In this document: piece after piece, positions 43,905-44,693 of the stretch
Layout: every line of letters begins with the position of its first letter
Position numbering within the stretch: position 1 is the stretch's first letter
From: Rhodovibrionaceae bacterium
GTDB lineage: Bacteria; Pseudomonadota; Alphaproteobacteria; Kiloniellales; DSM-21159
Direction of reading: 5' to 3'
Length of the DNA: 44,693 nucleotides
Assembly: GCA_028282405.1 (NCBI GenBank)
Contig: JANQIA010000164.1
Coordinates: 1 to 44,693, forward strand
Made by a program: the position numbers and the translations under genes
Notes under the pieces: model-generated
Database searches by the model: none
Seen by the model: only the letters and a program-made list of their open reading frames with translations
Told to the model about the DNA's origin: nothing

Positions 43905-44693
43905 TCAGCCGAAGATCTCGTTCCACTTCTCGGTCATCTGGGGCCGGTTTTTCGACAGGTAGCCCCAGTCGGCATAGGTGATGTTGTCCGGCGGGCCCAT
44001 CAGATCGAGCGTCCGTGCGGAGGCGTCGACCTCCTTGTGCGCGCTCCGGGTGCGCAGCACGCTGTCGATCTTCTCCTGGAAGGCCTTGTCATAGCTCATG
44101 TTGACGTAGACCTCGGCCAGCTCGGCATTCTTGGCGTTGACCGGCATGTTCAGGCCGACGATTTCGCCGTGCATGCCCTCGGCCAGCGGATGTGCCGGCG
44201 CGATCGGCGCGCCCTTGTCGATCAGCGGGTTGATGAAGATGCCGTAGAAGGGAACGATCGGAACCTGGCCGCTTTGCAGCATCTGAATGGCCTGCGGCGC
44301 ACCGGTATAGACCGTGACCCCGTTCTCCTTCAGCTTGGCCAGGTGCGCGAGGCCGGCCTCCCACTCGTATTGGGCTTCGGACAGCGGCTTGCCGGTCGCG
44401 ACCTGCGCGGCGCTGGTGACGATGCGCACGCCGCTGTTCCAACCGACCGGCGCGATGGCGATCCTGTCGGCGTTCTTGGAGTCCCAGAGATCGGCCCAGG
44501 CTGCTGGCTTATCGACACCTGAGTCGGTGTTGTAGAACAGCGTGTGCGTGGCATCGATCACGCCGGCGGAGAAGTTGTCCGCCAGCAGGAAGGCCTCGCG
44601 GACGTTCGCCATGTTGGGGATGTTCTTAGGCTCATGCGCGCGGAGCAGCCCGTCGTCGCGGGCGATGAAGACACCGGCTTCGGAAAACTGCAT
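43905..44693 (-). CDS. ABC transporter substrate-binding protein (spermidine/putrescine-type), truncated at the window edge
   Basis: LFYNTDSGVDKPAAWADLWDSKNADRIAIAPVGWNSGVRIVTSAAQ...GQVPIVPFYGIFINPLIDKGAPIAPAHPLAEG. The ORF is still open at the right edge. Confidence 0.85.
   Translation of the reverse strand: MQFSEAGVFIARDDGLLRAHEPKNIPNMANVREAFLLADNFSAGVIDATHTLFYNTDSGVDKPAAWADLWDSKNADRIAIAPVGWNSGVRIVTSAAQVATGKPLSEAQYEWEAGLAHLAKLKENGVTVYTGAPQAIQMLQSGQVPIVPFYGIFINPLIDKGAPIAPAHPLAEGMHGEIVGLNMPVNAKNAELAEVYVNMSYDKAFQEKIDSVLRTRSAHKEVDASARTLDLMGPPDNITYADWGYLSKNRPQMTEKWNEIFG

Noticed and set aside
1-44693. CRISPR arrays, tRNA/rRNA genes, transposases, phage genes
   Set aside because: Looked for regularly spaced repeats, tRNA-like signatures and mobile-element proteins; none seen. 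Without a tool scan small RNAs cannot be excluded.

Overview
The window is about 44.7 kb of GC-rich, gene-dense DNA. Its content looks alphaproteobacterial, but that is inferred from gene content only. From left to right it holds: (1) a D-erythronate/L-threonate catabolic locus with GntR (truncated by the window edge), OtnC, OtnK, LtnD-like, TRAP DctM/DctQ/DctP, DenD-like, and a divergent LacI regulator. (2) A divergent amidohydrolase and a sugar/polyol ABC importer operon that runs into a complete PTS-dependent dihydroxyacetone kinase set (DhaL, DhaM/EIIA, HPr, EI, a small HTH-like protein, DhaK). (3) An accessory stretch with a C-terminal remnant of an adenylate/guanylate cyclase, a NAL1-like trypsin-fold protease with a free-standing copy of its N-terminal domain, an MFS transporter, a 2,260-aa multidomain metallophosphoesterase with an RTX tail, a PEP-CTERM-like surface protein and a TPR-sulfotransferase. 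(4) A LysR/Fe(II)-2OG oxygenase/divergent-SHMT cassette. (5) A minus-strand operon with a spermidine/putrescine-type ABC importer, a three-ORF (split-beta) Co-type nitrile hydratase/thiocyanate hydrolase homologue, a KRCGH lyase of the isocitrate lyase superfamily and an isochorismatase-like cysteine hydrolase. The best candidates for something undescribed are the item 5 operon (a complete import, nitrile hydration, amide hydrolysis, C-C lysis logic), the asymmetric-ATPase ABC/DHA-kinase operon, and the protease with a paired free-standing domain. Several intercistronic hairpins and perfect palindromic operator candidates are also visible.
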